A DNA stretch of 64,000 bases from Oegoconia quadripuncta (taxonomy: Eukaryota > Arthropoda > Insecta > Lepidoptera > Autostichidae). The translations under genes were made by a program, and so were the position numbers. Shown here piece after piece: positions 20,145-30,339 of this stretch. Numbering within the stretch: position 1 is the stretch's first letter; each line of letters starts with the position of its first letter. The stretch spans positions 38,915,278-38,979,277 of the forward strand of contig OX438744.1 of the NCBI GenBank assembly GCA_949316235.1. The letters are read 5' to 3'. The notes below the pieces were generated by a model. It was not told where the DNA came from. It saw only the letters and a program-made list of their open reading frames with translations, and did not search any database.

Positions 20145-21083
20145 TTAAGTGAGCGGGTATTTCTGCAGTAAGTGCAATCTCAAGCATAGCTGTTTAGAAG
20201 TTGCATCTTGGACACTGCACATAAGGATATCACAGTTACAGTAATATATAGATACAGTCGTAATTACCTCCGTTATTCGAAATGGTTCAGAGAATATCCC
20301 TAATATAAGCATTTGGGTGTCCCAAACAATAAAAATTAAATGCTTACACGACATCCACGGTTCATATTTTGAAATATACAAAAATGCACACGTGACAGCG
20401 GGTGAACCGTTCGCCGTTAATATTGGGTCTTTACCTATGAAATTGGAGTTTTGTTTCTTCGTTAATCATATGTACCAATTCCTGCGATTTTCAAAGCTAT
20501 ATCCATATTTGTTTTTTATTTGGAAATTGGAATATTATTTCAAGGTTTCACATGAAATATTTTTTAATTTCTGTGCTAAATCACATAATAAAAAAATTTT
20601 GAACAGAGCTCTTTTCATGTGCTTCCCATAATCATTTCTTAGATTCGCTGAAACTTTTATAAAGCGGTTACTTTTAAAAATTAACGCTGCCAATACTTAA
20701 CTTAATGTTATCCGATAATACACACAATGTTTAGCTAAATTTGGATTTGCCGTTCCCAAAAAAAAATCAAAAATGTTTGTATGGAGAAAACAGTCTTAAT
20801 GAAATTCTTCATACAAAACGCCAATTTCATAGGTAAGGACCTAATAATATAATTGTGAATTTCTTTTGGACAAATTTTGGATTCGTCATAAATGCGAGGA
20901 CATTTCAGCAGATATATATTATAAGAGAAATAAACTTTCTCAGGACAAATATTATAGTAACATATCGCAACGCTTGCGTGAGACGCGATTCCTATATCTG
21001 TGGAATGATTGAAGATGATGGATTAGTTTTCAAGAGGAAAAATCCTATATTTGTGAATAATAGTCATGATAACTTGCCAAGTG
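20145..21083 (+). pseudogene. Decayed unknown gene, copy 1, interrupted by MITE-M
   Basis: Coding-like segments before the MITE: GYFCSKCNLKHSCLEVASWT in one frame, then (shifted) VVITSVIRNGSENIPNISIW and KCLHDIHGSYFEIYKNAH to GEPFAVN. After the MITE (20845 on) the same frame resumes and stays open to about 21083: NFFWTNFGFVINARTFQQIY, INFLRTNIIVTYRNACVRRD and CGMIEDDGLVFKRKNP. MITE-P begins right at the downstream edge, and past it the frame is open for roughly 24 more codons. Family not recognised. Frame breaks in the 5' part indicate a pseudogene. Confidence 0.55.
20423..20844 (+). mobile_element. MITE-M, full length (422 bp)
   Basis: TA / TTGGGTCTTTACCTATGAAA ... TTTCATAGGTAAGGACCTAA / TA. 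Inverted ends of about 30 bp with TA duplications fit a mariner-type nonautonomous element. It sits inside a coding-like frame of the decayed gene. The 104-codon frame at 20317-20631 is a read-through of gene into MITE. Confidence 0.85.
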
Positions 21084-21086
21084 TAA

Positions 21087-21305
21087 GGGTGAGGACATAA
21101 AGAGGCGGGTTCCCGGTGCAGAAAAACCGGTACGGGTAGGTACCGATTCGTACAGGTAAAATATCCCAATGTTATAATATGCGCTCACGCATAAAGAAAC
21201 AGGTTGGGATTTACCTGTTTCTTTATATAGGGTATCCTGCACCGATCCGTACCGACCCGCACCGACAAATCCGTACCGGAAACCCGCTTCTTTATATCCT
21301 CACCC
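21087..21305. mobile_element. MITE-P: PIF/Harbinger-like, 219 bp
   Basis: TAA at 21084-21086 and 21306-21308. Left end GGGTGAGGACATAAAGAGGC, right end reverse complement GGGTGAGGATATAAAGAAGC, continuing GGGTT.CCGGT. A second inner inverted pair involves CAGGTTGGGATTTACCTG. A 3-bp TAA duplication with G-rich TIRs fits PIF/Harbinger. No ORF. Confidence 0.8.
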
Positions 21306-21309
21306 TAAG

Positions 21310-21611
21310 ACTCCATTCGCACAGTGTTTTTGTTTATCTATTCTCTATACCCCCGACGAAAACCAACGGGTGTTGTGTTTGACGGCGTTCTGTATGTATA
21401 TCCAGTCTTTATCCGGATGTATCTCAATAATACGTAGTTCGTTTTCAGTGTTTTATATATAACCTATATTTTATGAAAATCGGTTCAGTCGTTTCGAAGA
21501 TATTGAAGTTCATTTTATTAATATTTAAGTCTTGGATATGATAAGTTGTACATTCAAAATACATTTAAAAAGAAGCTTTTAATGCTTCTTTAAGATCATC
21601 ACATACTATTC
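21310..21611. other. Old repeat traces
   Basis: ATGAAAATCGGTTCAGTCGT at 21474 is typical of small lepidopteran transposon relics; 21365-21430 resembles 15840-15914. No gene. Confidence 0.4.
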
Positions 21612-21940
21612 TTTTTTTTTATCCACAACGGGTTTGTATTTAACCTCAATGACACCTGATGTTAAGTGAAGATGAGGTTGAAGGTGGAAGCGTACTGACC
21701 CGGAAACCCCAACACATTTGGGGGACTGACTATCTTATCTCTGACAACCGGAACACAACAATGCTATTAACATTGCTGCTTGGCGGCAGATTTAGATAAG
21801 ATGGTGGTAGCTAGCCAGGCGGACATTTAAAATGCCCTTACCAACCAAACCGAGTACTTAAACATGTACCCCGCAGGGGATCGAACACGCGACCTCCGAA
21901 ACGTAAACCCAATGTTGTTTACATTGAGCCACGGAGGCGG
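21612..21940 (-). mobile_element. SINE-1, full length
   Basis: Poly-T left, head with GAGCCACGGAGGCGG right. Shares AACACGCGACCTCCGAAACG and CCCTTACCAACCAAACCG with the copy at 44795-45118, so the two belong to one subfamily. Confidence 0.9.
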
Positions 21941-22049
21941 TTAAAATTCTAGTACAAAGACGAGTAACATATAGTCCATCAAGGAGTTCCAGTGACAATC
22001 GTCCGTCAACATCTTCAGACTCTCATCATCATGTGTAGGTATGTATGTG

Positions 22050-22145
22050 TGACTCCGTGGCTCGATGTAAACTCAAAAGAAACCGCGACCTCCGATTTGT
22101 AAAGTCCATGTTACAAGAGGTCGCTGATTCGATCCCCAGATCCAT
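22050..22145 (+). mobile_element. SINE-1-like head, rearranged
   Basis: GACTCCGTGGCTCGATGTAA then, after extra bases, GAGGTCGCTGATTCGATCCC: A-box and B-box regions of SINE-1 in altered spacing. Body missing. Confidence 0.5.
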
Positions 22146-22194
22146 TTCCTTTATAAAAAGAAAAAAAAAATTCCGAATAGAAAAAAATCGAATA

Positions 22195-22283
22195 AAAATT
22201 GTCTTAGCCGGATTCGAAAACCGTGTCTTTTCGAAAGACGTTACCTAAGCACTCGACTGCCACTAGACCACGATATCAATTAG
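22195..22283 (-). mobile_element. tRNA-like SINE head
   Basis: Minus strand: CGTGGTCTAGTGGCAGTCGA (A-box-like) and GGTTTTCGAATCCGGC (B-box-like), spaced as in a tRNA. Acceptor-stem pairing is poor, so I read it as a SINE relic, not a tRNA gene. Confidence 0.5.
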
Positions 22284-22437
22284 CAGAGCTGACGAAATTT
22301 TCTTACTCATTCATATGTGACATTATTATTATGGATTTGGTTTGAGTGTTGATATTGTATGAATACTTTCTAATAGATGGTGCTAGAGTGCTTCGATCCA
22401 TACGGTCCATATAATACTTTTAGGGAGATTCGTCTGT

Positions 22438-22507
22438 ACATGTTTAGTCGGTTTGGCTTCCACCTTCGGCCTCATCTTCACTTAACCCGCTGTGCATAAA
22501 AAAAAAG
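22438..22507 (+). mobile_element. SINE-1, internally deleted
   Basis: ATGTTTAGTCGGTTTGG joins GCTTCCACCTTCGGCCTCAT and CCGCTGTGCATAAAAAA; about 200 bp of body are missing. Confidence 0.65.
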
Positions 22508-22534
22508 GTAATGGAAAATGCTCATGGCGATACA

Positions 22535-22680
22535 AGAAATTAGCCCAAATTCAACTAGGTATCTTGCCATTTGCTATTAAGAGGTTCCAGTCCCAACATG
22601 CCGGCTCCATCATTGACATTGACATCGAATTTACATAAATTATTCAGCTACTCATTATATCATCTTACACGTCATACCTT
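22535..22680 (+). repeat. Repeat U, copy 1
   Basis: TTAGCCCAAATTCAACTAGG, CTTGCCATTTGCTATTAAG and CCGGCTCCATCATTGACATT match 38028-38180. Family unknown. Confidence 0.55.
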
Positions 22681-22884
22681 TCTGTAATCACACAATTCTT
22701 TAATAGATTAAACTTTATGATTCGAATTATTTTATTCAATATCACTTTATGATGTCAGGTAAAACCGAATGCAGCTGATGAGCGCCCTCGTAGACCTATA
22801 GCATCCTAAAAGCAGACACTCAAAACGCCGAGATTCCAACAGGCTTCTGCGTTCCTAGGATTTCGACTGGCTTGAACCACTCTA

Positions 22885-23060
22885 CAAAGTTTAGATTGTA
22901 GAAGTCTGAACAAAGTATAAGCCCACTTACAAGAAATAATGGGCTAGCTCATAAGCCAAGGGCTATCCTAACACCAATCAACCGAGTAATAAACATGTGT
23001 CCCGTTGGAAATCGAATCCGCTACCTTCGTTTTAGAAGTCCTATTGTGGCACTACTCCTG
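22885..23060 (-). mobile_element. tRNA-derived SINE relic
   Basis: Minus strand has a B-box-like GGATTCGATTTCC followed by ACACATGTTTATTACTCGGT, a layout parallel to SINE-1 (GGTACATGTTTAAGTACTCGG). Diverged. Confidence 0.45.
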
Positions 23061-23330
23061 AACCAGACTTCCAATTGATTGCTCAGGAGTAGGCCGCAAT
23101 AAATAATAAAATCAGGAACACTTGACCGAATATAATTGTAATAAAAAGGCACTCTGAAAAAAGTATAAAAACACTGAATAAGAACATAAAAGATAGATTG
23201 AATAAAACACAAGAATTTAGAATTGGAACCGAACACAATAAACACTACAAAACACTCACGTTATAAAACAATGCCTTTACGAATGATAATGAATTTTGTG
23301 ATATCGATAGCTCCAGCGCACTCAGCGGAA

Positions 23331-23720
23331 ATATTTTTTTTTTTTTTATATGAGAGGGCGGCAAACGAGCATGCGGGTCACCTGATGGAAAGCAATCACC
23401 GCCGCCCATGGGCACCCGCAACACCAAAAGGGTCACAGATGCGTTGCCGGCCTTTGAGGAAGGTGTCCACCCCAGAATAAGTAGGGCAGCCTGAGCGATG
23501 AGGGATTCTCCAGCAGTGCTGGTACCCTCCTGGGGTACTAACTCTTTAAATACCGCTACCATTCTGGAGAGAGACTGGAAGGTGGGCCTCCGGCGCCCTC
23601 GCTCACCGGACGAAGCGCAGTGGCAAAATACCACTACTCAGACGTCGGTCTTCTGCGAGAGGGTGGTACTTCCCCGGTCGAGCCGGCCCATTCATGCTGC
23701 AAGCTAATAGCTTACAGCGT
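23331..23720 (-). mobile_element. GC-rich retroelement 3' end
   Basis: Poly-T at 23335-23347 is a reversed A tail. The sequence GGGCGGCAAACGAGCATGCG, GGTCACCTGATGGAAAGCAA, TCACCGCCGCCCATGGGCAC belongs to a type I know as common in Lepidoptera. The 129-codon minus frame ([20 protein letters not shown]) is the translation often seen from this repeat and is not called as a gene. Confidence 0.75.
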
Positions 23721-24030
23721 GGCTCTACCACTACAAATAATAGAATTAGGTTACAATATAGTAAGTTTGACAGATACGTCCGAGCTTTCGAACTGTTGAA
23801 AATATAATGACGTTGCTTTGTTCGGCCATCTGAATTCGAAATAGAAATTTGAATTTAAATATAAAGAAACGAAAAGGAAAAAGAACAAAAAGATTACTAA
23901 CTCAAATCACCAACGAGACGCAACACCGTCACGTTACACTATGTTATTTGTAATATACCACGGAGACGCTCTTTGTGGAACTTTTCTTATAGGCCCCTTT
24001 ATTTGCCCAATCTACAGGGTGACAACTAAT
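23721..24030. other. No gene recognised
   Basis: AT-rich with an A-rich stretch at 23860-23895. Confidence 0.35.
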
Positions 24031-24295
24031 TTTTTTTTTTAGTTTGGACAAACACACAGCGCCATCTAGGTCCAGAGTAAGCAACTAAGGCTTGTGTTAT
24101 GGATACCACATGGTTGATAAACTACACAAATACATTCTTTGGTGTAAATAAATAGATATATAAATGGAAAACATCCATAACTCAGGTACACATGTCCGTA
24201 TTCATCATACAAACATATGCCCGTAGCGGGATTCGAACCCCCGACCTTGTGGTGTAGCAGTCAGCGTTTCTAAGCAGTGCACCAAACAGGTCGAC
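24031..24295 (-). mobile_element. SINE-2, near full length
   Basis: ACACACAGCGCCATCTAGGT at left and head ACCAAACAGGTCGAC at right. B box visible as GGGATTCGAACCC on the plus strand. Confidence 0.88.
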
Positions 24296-24807
24296 AATTA
24301 ATAATCTGCGGTCGAATAATATGTCACCGTTTTGCCAAAGACTAATGACACCTGTATATTATGAAATAATAAAAATACAGGTTGATTACATATTTAGAAG
24401 AGCAAATAAGTAGGTAGCGTTTACGACTGTTCCACTTCGTATTAGGGTTGCCATCAATCGGTTGATATTAATTAATTAGTTTCACCTTTGTCGGGATTCG
24501 CCCAAAAATATTGTTTCAATGACCATAATTGACAATTCCAATGACTGGTATAGGCTGATTACACTTTAACGCATACTATTCTCTGACGCTAATGGTAGAG
24601 AGATAACCATATCGAATTGGCATTTAGTACCAAGTGGATAACTCAATTTGAGGAACAAGGGGAATGATCTGTCCCACAATCAGATTTCAGGGAAATGGTC
24701 CAACCATTTCGACATCAGAGGCTGAAACGGTAAATATATCTGAAGCCGAATCCCTTGATATATCAGTTAAACCTTTCATCTCGCTATATCATGTAAATTA
24801 GATTGAA
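24296..24807. other. No gene recognised
   Basis: AT-rich; no repeat assigned. Confidence 0.35.
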
Positions 24808-25116
24808 CCGCCTCCGTGGCTTAATGTAAACAACATTGGGTTTACGATTCGCAGGTCGCGGGTTCGATCCCCAGCGGGGTACATGTTTAAGTACTCGATT
24901 TGGTTGGTGGTAGGGCATTTTAAATGTCCACCTAGCTACCACCATCTTATTTAAATCTGCCGCCAAGCAGCAATGTTAATAGCATTGTTGTGTTCCGGTT
25001 GTCAGAGATAAGATAGCCAGTCTCCCAAGTGTTTTGGGGTTTTCGGGTCAGTACGCTTCCACCTTCGACCTCGTCTTTAATTAACATGTTTGGTTGAGGT
25101 CACGTACCAACCCGTT
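24808..25116 (+). mobile_element. SINE-1, without A tail
   Basis: Head CCGCCTCCGTGGCTTAATGT, B box GGGTTCGATCCCC, body to CGTACCAACCCGTT. The terminal A tail is absent; LINE-A sequence starts immediately. Confidence 0.85.
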
Positions 25117-25659
25117 AATCGCAATATATTTACGAAAACTTAATGTACGTAAGAAAGAATCTGCATTTGTTTAGGAAAAATTGTGAAATACACAATGTTA
25201 ATACAAGATATAGAAATAAACATGCTGTCCATAGCAGTCGCTTACACAAAGTCACTAAGTCATTCAAGGGACAATGTATACGCTTTTACAATAAGGTTCC
25301 GGTAGACATTCAAAATTTGCCTTTAAATAAATTTAAAACAACCATTAAACGGAAACTATGTGCCAAAGGCTATTATAAAATTTCTGACTATCTGGATGAT
25401 AAGAATGCGTGGACATGAACCGCTCGCCATTATCCAGTATATTTTATTCTTATTTTTCTTTAACGAATCATAAATTTTACAATTAGGTATTCCAAATTGT
25501 ATTTGTATTTGCTTATTTAAAAAGAGCAACCCCGGAGTTTCTTGCTCGTTCTTCTCTGGGGAGACTGCCTAGTGAATGAGCGATAACTGTATGTCATGAC
25601 GATTACAAATGTTATTCTTATAACTTACGAAATAAAAACATTTTTGATTTTGATTTTGG
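25117..25659 (+). mobile_element. LINE-A, 5'-truncated, open 91-codon frame
   Basis: Frame 25143-25418 encodes YVRKNLHLFRKNCEIHNVNT, RLHKVTKSFKGQCIRFYNKV, PVDIQNLPLNKFKTTIKRKL and YYKISDYLDDKNAWT stop. The 3' UTR has AATAAAAACATTTTTGATTT and a TTTTGATTTTGG tail. Joined directly to the SINE-1 at its left. Confidence 0.88.
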
Positions 25660-25964
25660 TTGTGCATGGAAAAAAAAATAAAAAAAATTAGAAAAATTAG
25701 ATTGGCAACCCTAACTTACTTTAACGGAAAATTTTCCCGATTCTTTTTATGACCACTTGGTGATTACCTCCGGCTGGAGTATTTAGTATGAGCTTGTGAT
25801 TTATACGTCTTGTATATACTTGTAGTAGTTGTTAGTTAGTGCAAATAATTTAATCGAAAATATAGGTATTTTTTAAAAGAATAGGCTATAATTATATAGG
25901 AATAAGACGGTTACAATACATGACATAACTAGGTGTTATGTCATGTGATAGATAGATAGATAAA
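25660..25964. other. No gene; small hairpin
   Basis: ACATGACATAAC / GTTATGTCATGT form a 12-bp hairpin at 25918-25946, followed by GATAGATAGATAGATAAAG. Confidence 0.45.
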
Positions 25965-26062
25965 GTGTTAGTGCTCGCCAAGAACAGAAACGACTGGAAA
26001 CAGATGAGGGAGGCCTTTGCCCAGCAGTGGGACGCTATGGGCTCTTAATAATAATAATAATT
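25965..26062 (+). mobile_element. RTE-like LINE 3' end
   Basis: GTGCTCGCCAAGAACAGAAA onward encodes AKNRNDWKQMREAFAQQWDA then stop codons, the end of an RTE-type reverse transcriptase (compare QDRSLWRSLGGAFVQ in LINE-C). Tail is (TAA)n. Confidence 0.75.
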
Positions 26063-26116
26063 CTAAAAAAGCGTATACAGGGTCTCATAAACCAATTACC
26101 TATGTCCCATAAAGCT

Positions 26117-26290
26117 ATGTAACCTAACGAAGCCGCGGGCGGAAAGCTGGTAATACCTATTTGTAAATCTTCTTCTTTTCGAGTTTCAAATTTTATTGGA
26201 AAACATAGCCACTCTAACAGCACTCGCTGTGGCGTTAAGGAGGTCGTCAAAGATGCAGATGTCAGGACACGCGGGGCAAGACAATACGTG
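26117..26290 (-). mobile_element. HEL scrap and LINE-E fragment
   Basis: Bases 26117-26150 (ACGAAGCCGCGGGCGGAAAG) are a plus-strand HEL 3' end. Bases 26165-26290 are LINE-E on the minus strand, matching 30350-30475 (AGCCACTCTAACAGCACTC, AGGAGGTCGTCAAAG, GGACACGCGGGGCAAGACAA). Confidence 0.7.
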
Positions 26291-26519
26291 TTTCATTGTT
26301 TGTTTGATTATTTGTGATCATTTATTAATTTATTTATTTATCATTTATTGCACACAAGAAAAAAAAACATACATATACAACATAATAGAGACGACACAAC
26401 AGGTTCTGCGTATATCTACAATGAAATTTCTTCCATCCGACCTACGAAAGAGAGATATTACTGGAAGAGGCAGATAAGACGTGCACAATGGAAATCTAAA
26501 AAAATGGATAAATATGAAT
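26291..26519. other. Reversed LINE tail and unassigned sequence
   Basis: TTATTTATTTATCATTTATTGCACACAAG at 26325-26350 looks like a reversed LINE 3' UTR. No gene. Confidence 0.4.
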
Positions 26520-26762
26520 CATCAAATTATTGATGATTGATTGTATGTATTCAATTAACGTATGTATTTATATTGGTGATTTATTTATTTTATTAAAATT
26601 ATTTTACCGTGCACGCTACCTACATGTCATGTGCATAATGCTTCCTAACCCAAGGTTGCCTGGAATAGATCGCTTTTAGTGATAAGGCCGCCAAATTGTA
26701 CTATCCCCTTTTTCTTATTTTTTTTATGCTTATTGTTGTACAATAAAGAATATTTTATTTGT
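26520..26762 (+). mobile_element. LINE-F 3' UTR
   Basis: GGTTGCCTGGAATAGATCGC, GTGATAAGGCCGCCAAATTG and GTTGTACAATAAAGAATATT match the LINE-F tail at 63600-63720. Confidence 0.75.
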
Positions 26763-26880
26763 TAAATTATTTGTAAATCATCATATATCTATCTTACTTT
26801 TACCTATAATACTAAGTTACGATATTTTTGAGCTCTAGTTCTTCTTCTAAAGTTTTTTCTATGAAAATAAATCTTATCGA

Positions 26881-27070
26881 ACTAATATTATAAATGCGAA
26901 AGTTTGGATGTTTGTTTGTTTGTTTGTTCCTCAATCACGGCGAAACGACTGAACGGATTTGAATGAAATTTTAGGTAGAATATACCCTGAATTAAGACAT
27001 AGGATATTTTTTAACCCGATGAATTGAGTAAGTTGTCGCGGAAGAAACAAAGCCGCGGGCTGAAGCTAGT
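26881..27070 (+). mobile_element. HEL element, complete-looking
   Basis: Starts ACTAATATTATAAATGCGAA, carries TGTTTGTTTGTTTGTTCC and AATTAAGACATAGGATATTT, and ends AAAGCCGCGGGCTGAAGCTAGT. Short nonautonomous Helitron-like element of lepidopteran type (cf. Lep1-like). No TIRs and no target duplication, as expected for Helitrons. Confidence 0.8.
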
Positions 27071-27314
27071 AAGGTTATAAAAGCATATAGAGTGTCCCAT
27101 AAATCTATTGACATAGTGGGTCTGTGTATGGGGAAATTCATATATCAATTTGGTAGAGTTTTGAGGTCACGCCTCTGCACGTTGTCACACGGAGCGTGTG
27201 CGTGATAAGCCCGAGCCGACAGGTCGAACTGAGCCGTCGAAGTGGTCTAAAAACTTGCTATTTCCTAACGCATTAGAGCTCGAGCATTAGGAAAAGATGG
27301 TGGCACTTTTTATC
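27071..27314. other. No gene recognised
   Basis: Mixed sequence with CACGCCTCTGCACGTTGTC at 27170; no family assigned. Confidence 0.3.
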
Positions 27315-27397
27315 CAGATAAAGTGAATAGATCCCGCGGGATAAACAAATTTCCAAAAGTTATTCCACGCAAGCGAAGCCGCAGGCGGGAAGCTAGT
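27315..27397 (+). mobile_element. HEL 3' part
   Basis: ATAGATCCCGCGGGATAAAC and GCGAAGCCGCAGGCGGGAAG then CTAGT. 5' portion lost. Confidence 0.7.
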
Positions 27398-27398
27398 A

Positions 27399-27536
27399 CA
27401 TATATAAATCAAAAACGTCCATAACTCGACAACACATGTCTGTATTCATCATACAAACATATGTCCCTAGCGGGATTTGAACCCGCGAGTTTTTGGTATA
27501 GCAGTCAGACTTCTAACACACTATATCAAATATGTC
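27399..27536 (-). mobile_element. SINE-2 head half
   Basis: CATCATACAAACATATGTCC, CTAGCGGGATTTGAACCCGC and GGTATAGCAGTCAGACTTCT are the reversed tRNA-like half of SINE-2. It abuts the HEL end. Confidence 0.8.
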
Positions 27537-27599
27537 ATTCGTTTTCGCCATAAGCTTGCCCACATTATGAGAAAGTTTGAAGACCTGTATAATTCCACC

Positions 27600-27905
27600 T
27601 GACATAATCTTATTCCACCGTCACCCTTCCATCTTCGGACCACTAGGCGTGGGGAGGGATTCCATCCGTATATAGTTAATATACCGAACATTCGCACTAA
27701 GAAGTTCGATTCTTCATTCATCATCCGAACAGCCAGGGCATGGAACTCCCTTCCGGCGTCAGTCTTTCCTGAATCCTACAACCTTGGGATCTTCAAGAGC
27801 AGAGTGAATAGGCATTTACTGAGATCGCGTGCTTCATCTCCGACCACATCGTCGGTCGGAGATTGTGGTCAAACGCGAATCCAGTCAATCATAAAAATAA
27901 AAAAA
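27600..27905 (+). mobile_element. LINE-B C-terminal end
   Basis: Translates to IPPSPFHLRTTRRGEGFHPY, IRTKKFDSSFIIRTARAWNS and LPASVFPESYNLGIFKSRVN, as at 39002-39380, then GGAGATTGTGGTCAAACGCG and an A-rich tail. The CATCAGGTGAGATT block seen in other copies is altered here to GTCGGTCGGAGATT. Confidence 0.8.
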
Positions 27906-28150
27906 TAAAAAATTACGATGCTGTACTAACCGGTGCATCTCGACCTGTATAACTTTGCGATGCTGCACTAAGCGACTGGAAACCTCTCAACACGTCACTA
28001 ATACATCAAGTTCCGTTATGTCTAATTGCAATCAGTTCGTCGACGATGTGGCAATTATTGGAGATCGAAAGCAATCGTCAACGGACGTTGTGTCATATTG
28101 TCTTTATTGGGCCGCCTCTCGCGTCTTGTCGGAACGTGTTAAAGGAAATA
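27906..28150. other. Unassigned, moderately GC
   Basis: A 72-codon frame at 27955-28173 runs into MITE-M. No family or splice support. Confidence 0.3.
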
Positions 28151-28438
28151 TTGGAGTTTTTTTTCTTCGTTAATCATATGTATCAATTCCTGTGATTTTC
28201 AAAGCTATATCCAAATTTGTTTTTTATTTGGAAAATGGAATATTATTTCAAGGTTTCACATGAAATATTTTTTAATTTCTGTGCTAAATCACATAATAAA
28301 AAGAAATTTGAACAGAGCTCTTTTCATGTGCTTCCCATAATCATTTCTTCCGAAAAAAAATCAAAAATGTTTGTATGGAGAAAACAGTCTTAATGAAATT
28401 CTTTATACAAAACGCCAATTTCATAGGTAAGGACCTAA
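28151..28438 (+). mobile_element. MITE-M, internally deleted
   Basis: Begins within the left end (TTGGAGTTTTTTTTCTTCG; the GGGTCTTTACCTATG segment is gone), lacks about 100 bp of centre, and ends TTCATAGGTAAGGACCTAA / TA. Confidence 0.82.
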
Positions 28439-28499
28439 TATTGACTTATTTTAAAAGAAAGAGAAATTGTTTTATTTACTTTTCGAGGATATAAACAAA

Positions 28500-28570
28500 T
28501 TACATACATACATACATAATGTCACGCCTGTTTACCTTAGGGGTAGGCAGACACCACAGACAAAAATTAA
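28500..28570 (-). mobile_element. LINE-D tail
   Basis: (CATA)n then ATGTCACGCCTGTTTACC and AGGGGTAGGCAGACACCACA, the reversed LINE-D end with its (TATG)n tail. Confidence 0.7.
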
Positions 28571-29009
28571 CAAATTAGTCTTGGTAAAATTGTTATGAAA
28601 GGAAGTTCCAGTAAGAGGGTTTATATGTATATGTTTGAATTTGAATTGCAAGGTGTCGTGTGGTTCGTCTTGATCCCTAGAGTGTCATAAAGTACCTACA
28701 TTTTATGGTAAAAATTCCAACATGGCGCCGGCAATTTTTTTTTTTAATATGTAATTAAATACTTTACCTTGAGCCATGCAAGCGGATATCATCTTTGGAA
28801 AATTTAAGATGTCACAAAACTTACCCCGATTTTTTTTTCTAACTAAATATGTATTGCTTCACAAAATAACCTTGAATTACGAATAAAGTGGAATACATGG
28901 AATATTTTTAAGCGGATATAGCGTATGCGAACAAACTGGAGGAATACATAATTTTATTGTCAAATATGTGGTTATGGGGGTTTTATAATGACCTTTTAGG
29001 CTTTTTGTG
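28571..29009. other. No gene recognised
   Basis: AT-rich with T runs at 28735 and 28832. Confidence 0.35.
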
Positions 29010-29238
29010 TTTTTTTTTTTATGCACAACGGGTTAGCACTTGACCTCAATCACACCGTGAAGATGAGGCCGAAGATGGAAGCGTACTGACCCGGCAACCC
29101 CATCGTACTTGAGGCACTGGCTATCTTATCTCTGACAAGCGTAACACAACAATGCTATTAACATTGCTGTTTAGCGGCAGAATTAGATACGATGGTGGTA
29201 GCTAGCCAGGCGGACATTTAAAATGCCCTACCACCAAC
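29010..29238 (-). mobile_element. SINE-1, head missing
   Basis: Poly-T, GCACAACGGGTTAGCACTTG, through GGCGGACATTTAAAATGCCC; stops before the tRNA-like head. Confidence 0.85.
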
Positions 29239-30339
29239 GAAAGAAGGTGCACCCAAGCTGCACCTTCGTTTTACCACTAAAGAACCAACTATCCGTACAT
29301 ATTATAATACGATGTAGTAGCAAGACATATGTATAGCGATAAATCTCCCAATGCGGTACACCCAATACAAATAAATCATCCCAAAAAAATAGCTGTCTCT
29401 TCCAAAATAAACAGCCCAAAAGATACAAAATACGTCGTCAGTCACATGGCGCAACTAATAAAGTGACAGACGTACAGACAAGCCAAACAAACGCACGCGT
29501 ATCGATGTTATATGTTTATGTTGGCGATGGTCGAAAAAATAAAGTTGAGGAGAAAATGCTGGCGAGTCGGTTTCGGGAGCTGTTTCGAGAGCATTGCTTA
29601 AAAAAATTTGTAATTTTCAAGTTTTACGTACCGTTTATGCTACATTGTTGTATTATGTTGTACAAGGTGACTAAGGGACTTTCCACCAAAAAAACTAGCT
29701 TAGTAGCTTCTGTTATCCTGCTACTTTTGTAGTATAACGGTGAAACAACAAAGCTTAAGGCTGATTTTCCACCAGAGATGTGCTGCGAGGATGTGATAGC
29801 TAAGCTACGTAAGTATGTGATCGTCTCCACTGATGCTAAATTAAGTAGCGGGGCGCGTAAGATGTCCAAATTTACCAAAGGCGATGGAACGCAAGCGAGG
29901 CAAACGGCATATTTTTATTATTATTCGAACGCAAAAAAATTTTCGTCGTTCAACTGGCCGTCATTGCTGTTACAGAGTCCGTTATTGTATCTGACTTGTG
30001 TGTTAGGTTTTGTCAATGAGGATGTTACGCACGAAACCCGAAGAATTCGAGTCCAACTCGCACTTACACAGTTCTACGATGTACCGGTTCGCTCGCGTAG
30101 TGGAAGGGTAAGATGAGGAAAACGGAGTTAGGGTGAATTCACACGCCCCGACAATGTAGTAGCGAGTGTTGTTTTATCTGTGACTGTTAAACTACATTGT
30201 TTATTATGTATTGTGTTAGTTTAATGCCGATGTTACGATCGCGCAGAGTTGCGTCGTTACGGCGAGCTTTATTTTTGGATTAGGGTTGTCGAACTGCAAG
30301 TTGTGTTGATGCAGTTTTAGAGGAAATTGGGATGCTAGA
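29239..30339. other. Unassigned 1.1 kb with two weak frames
   Basis: Frames of 89 codons (29463-29732) and 112 codons (29778-30116), both plus strand, show no domain I know and no splice support. GGCTGATTTTCCACCAGAGA at 29760 and GGGTGAATTCACACGCCCCG at 30131 are phrases I associate with lepidopteran DNA-transposon ends, so this is probably repeat-derived. Confidence 0.35.

Noticed and set aside
20317..20631. A 104-codon gene, and its partner at 13368-13652
   Set aside because: Both read from the decayed gene into MITE-M terminal sequence; the second half is transposon DNA, so the joint product is a chimaera.
23245..23634. A 129-codon minus-strand gene
   Set aside because: Translation of a common GC-rich lepidopteran retroelement end that has a reversed A tail.
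29463..30116. A two-exon gene from the 89- and 112-codon frames
   Set aside because: No domain, poor splice sites, and flanking phrases typical of DNA transposon ends.
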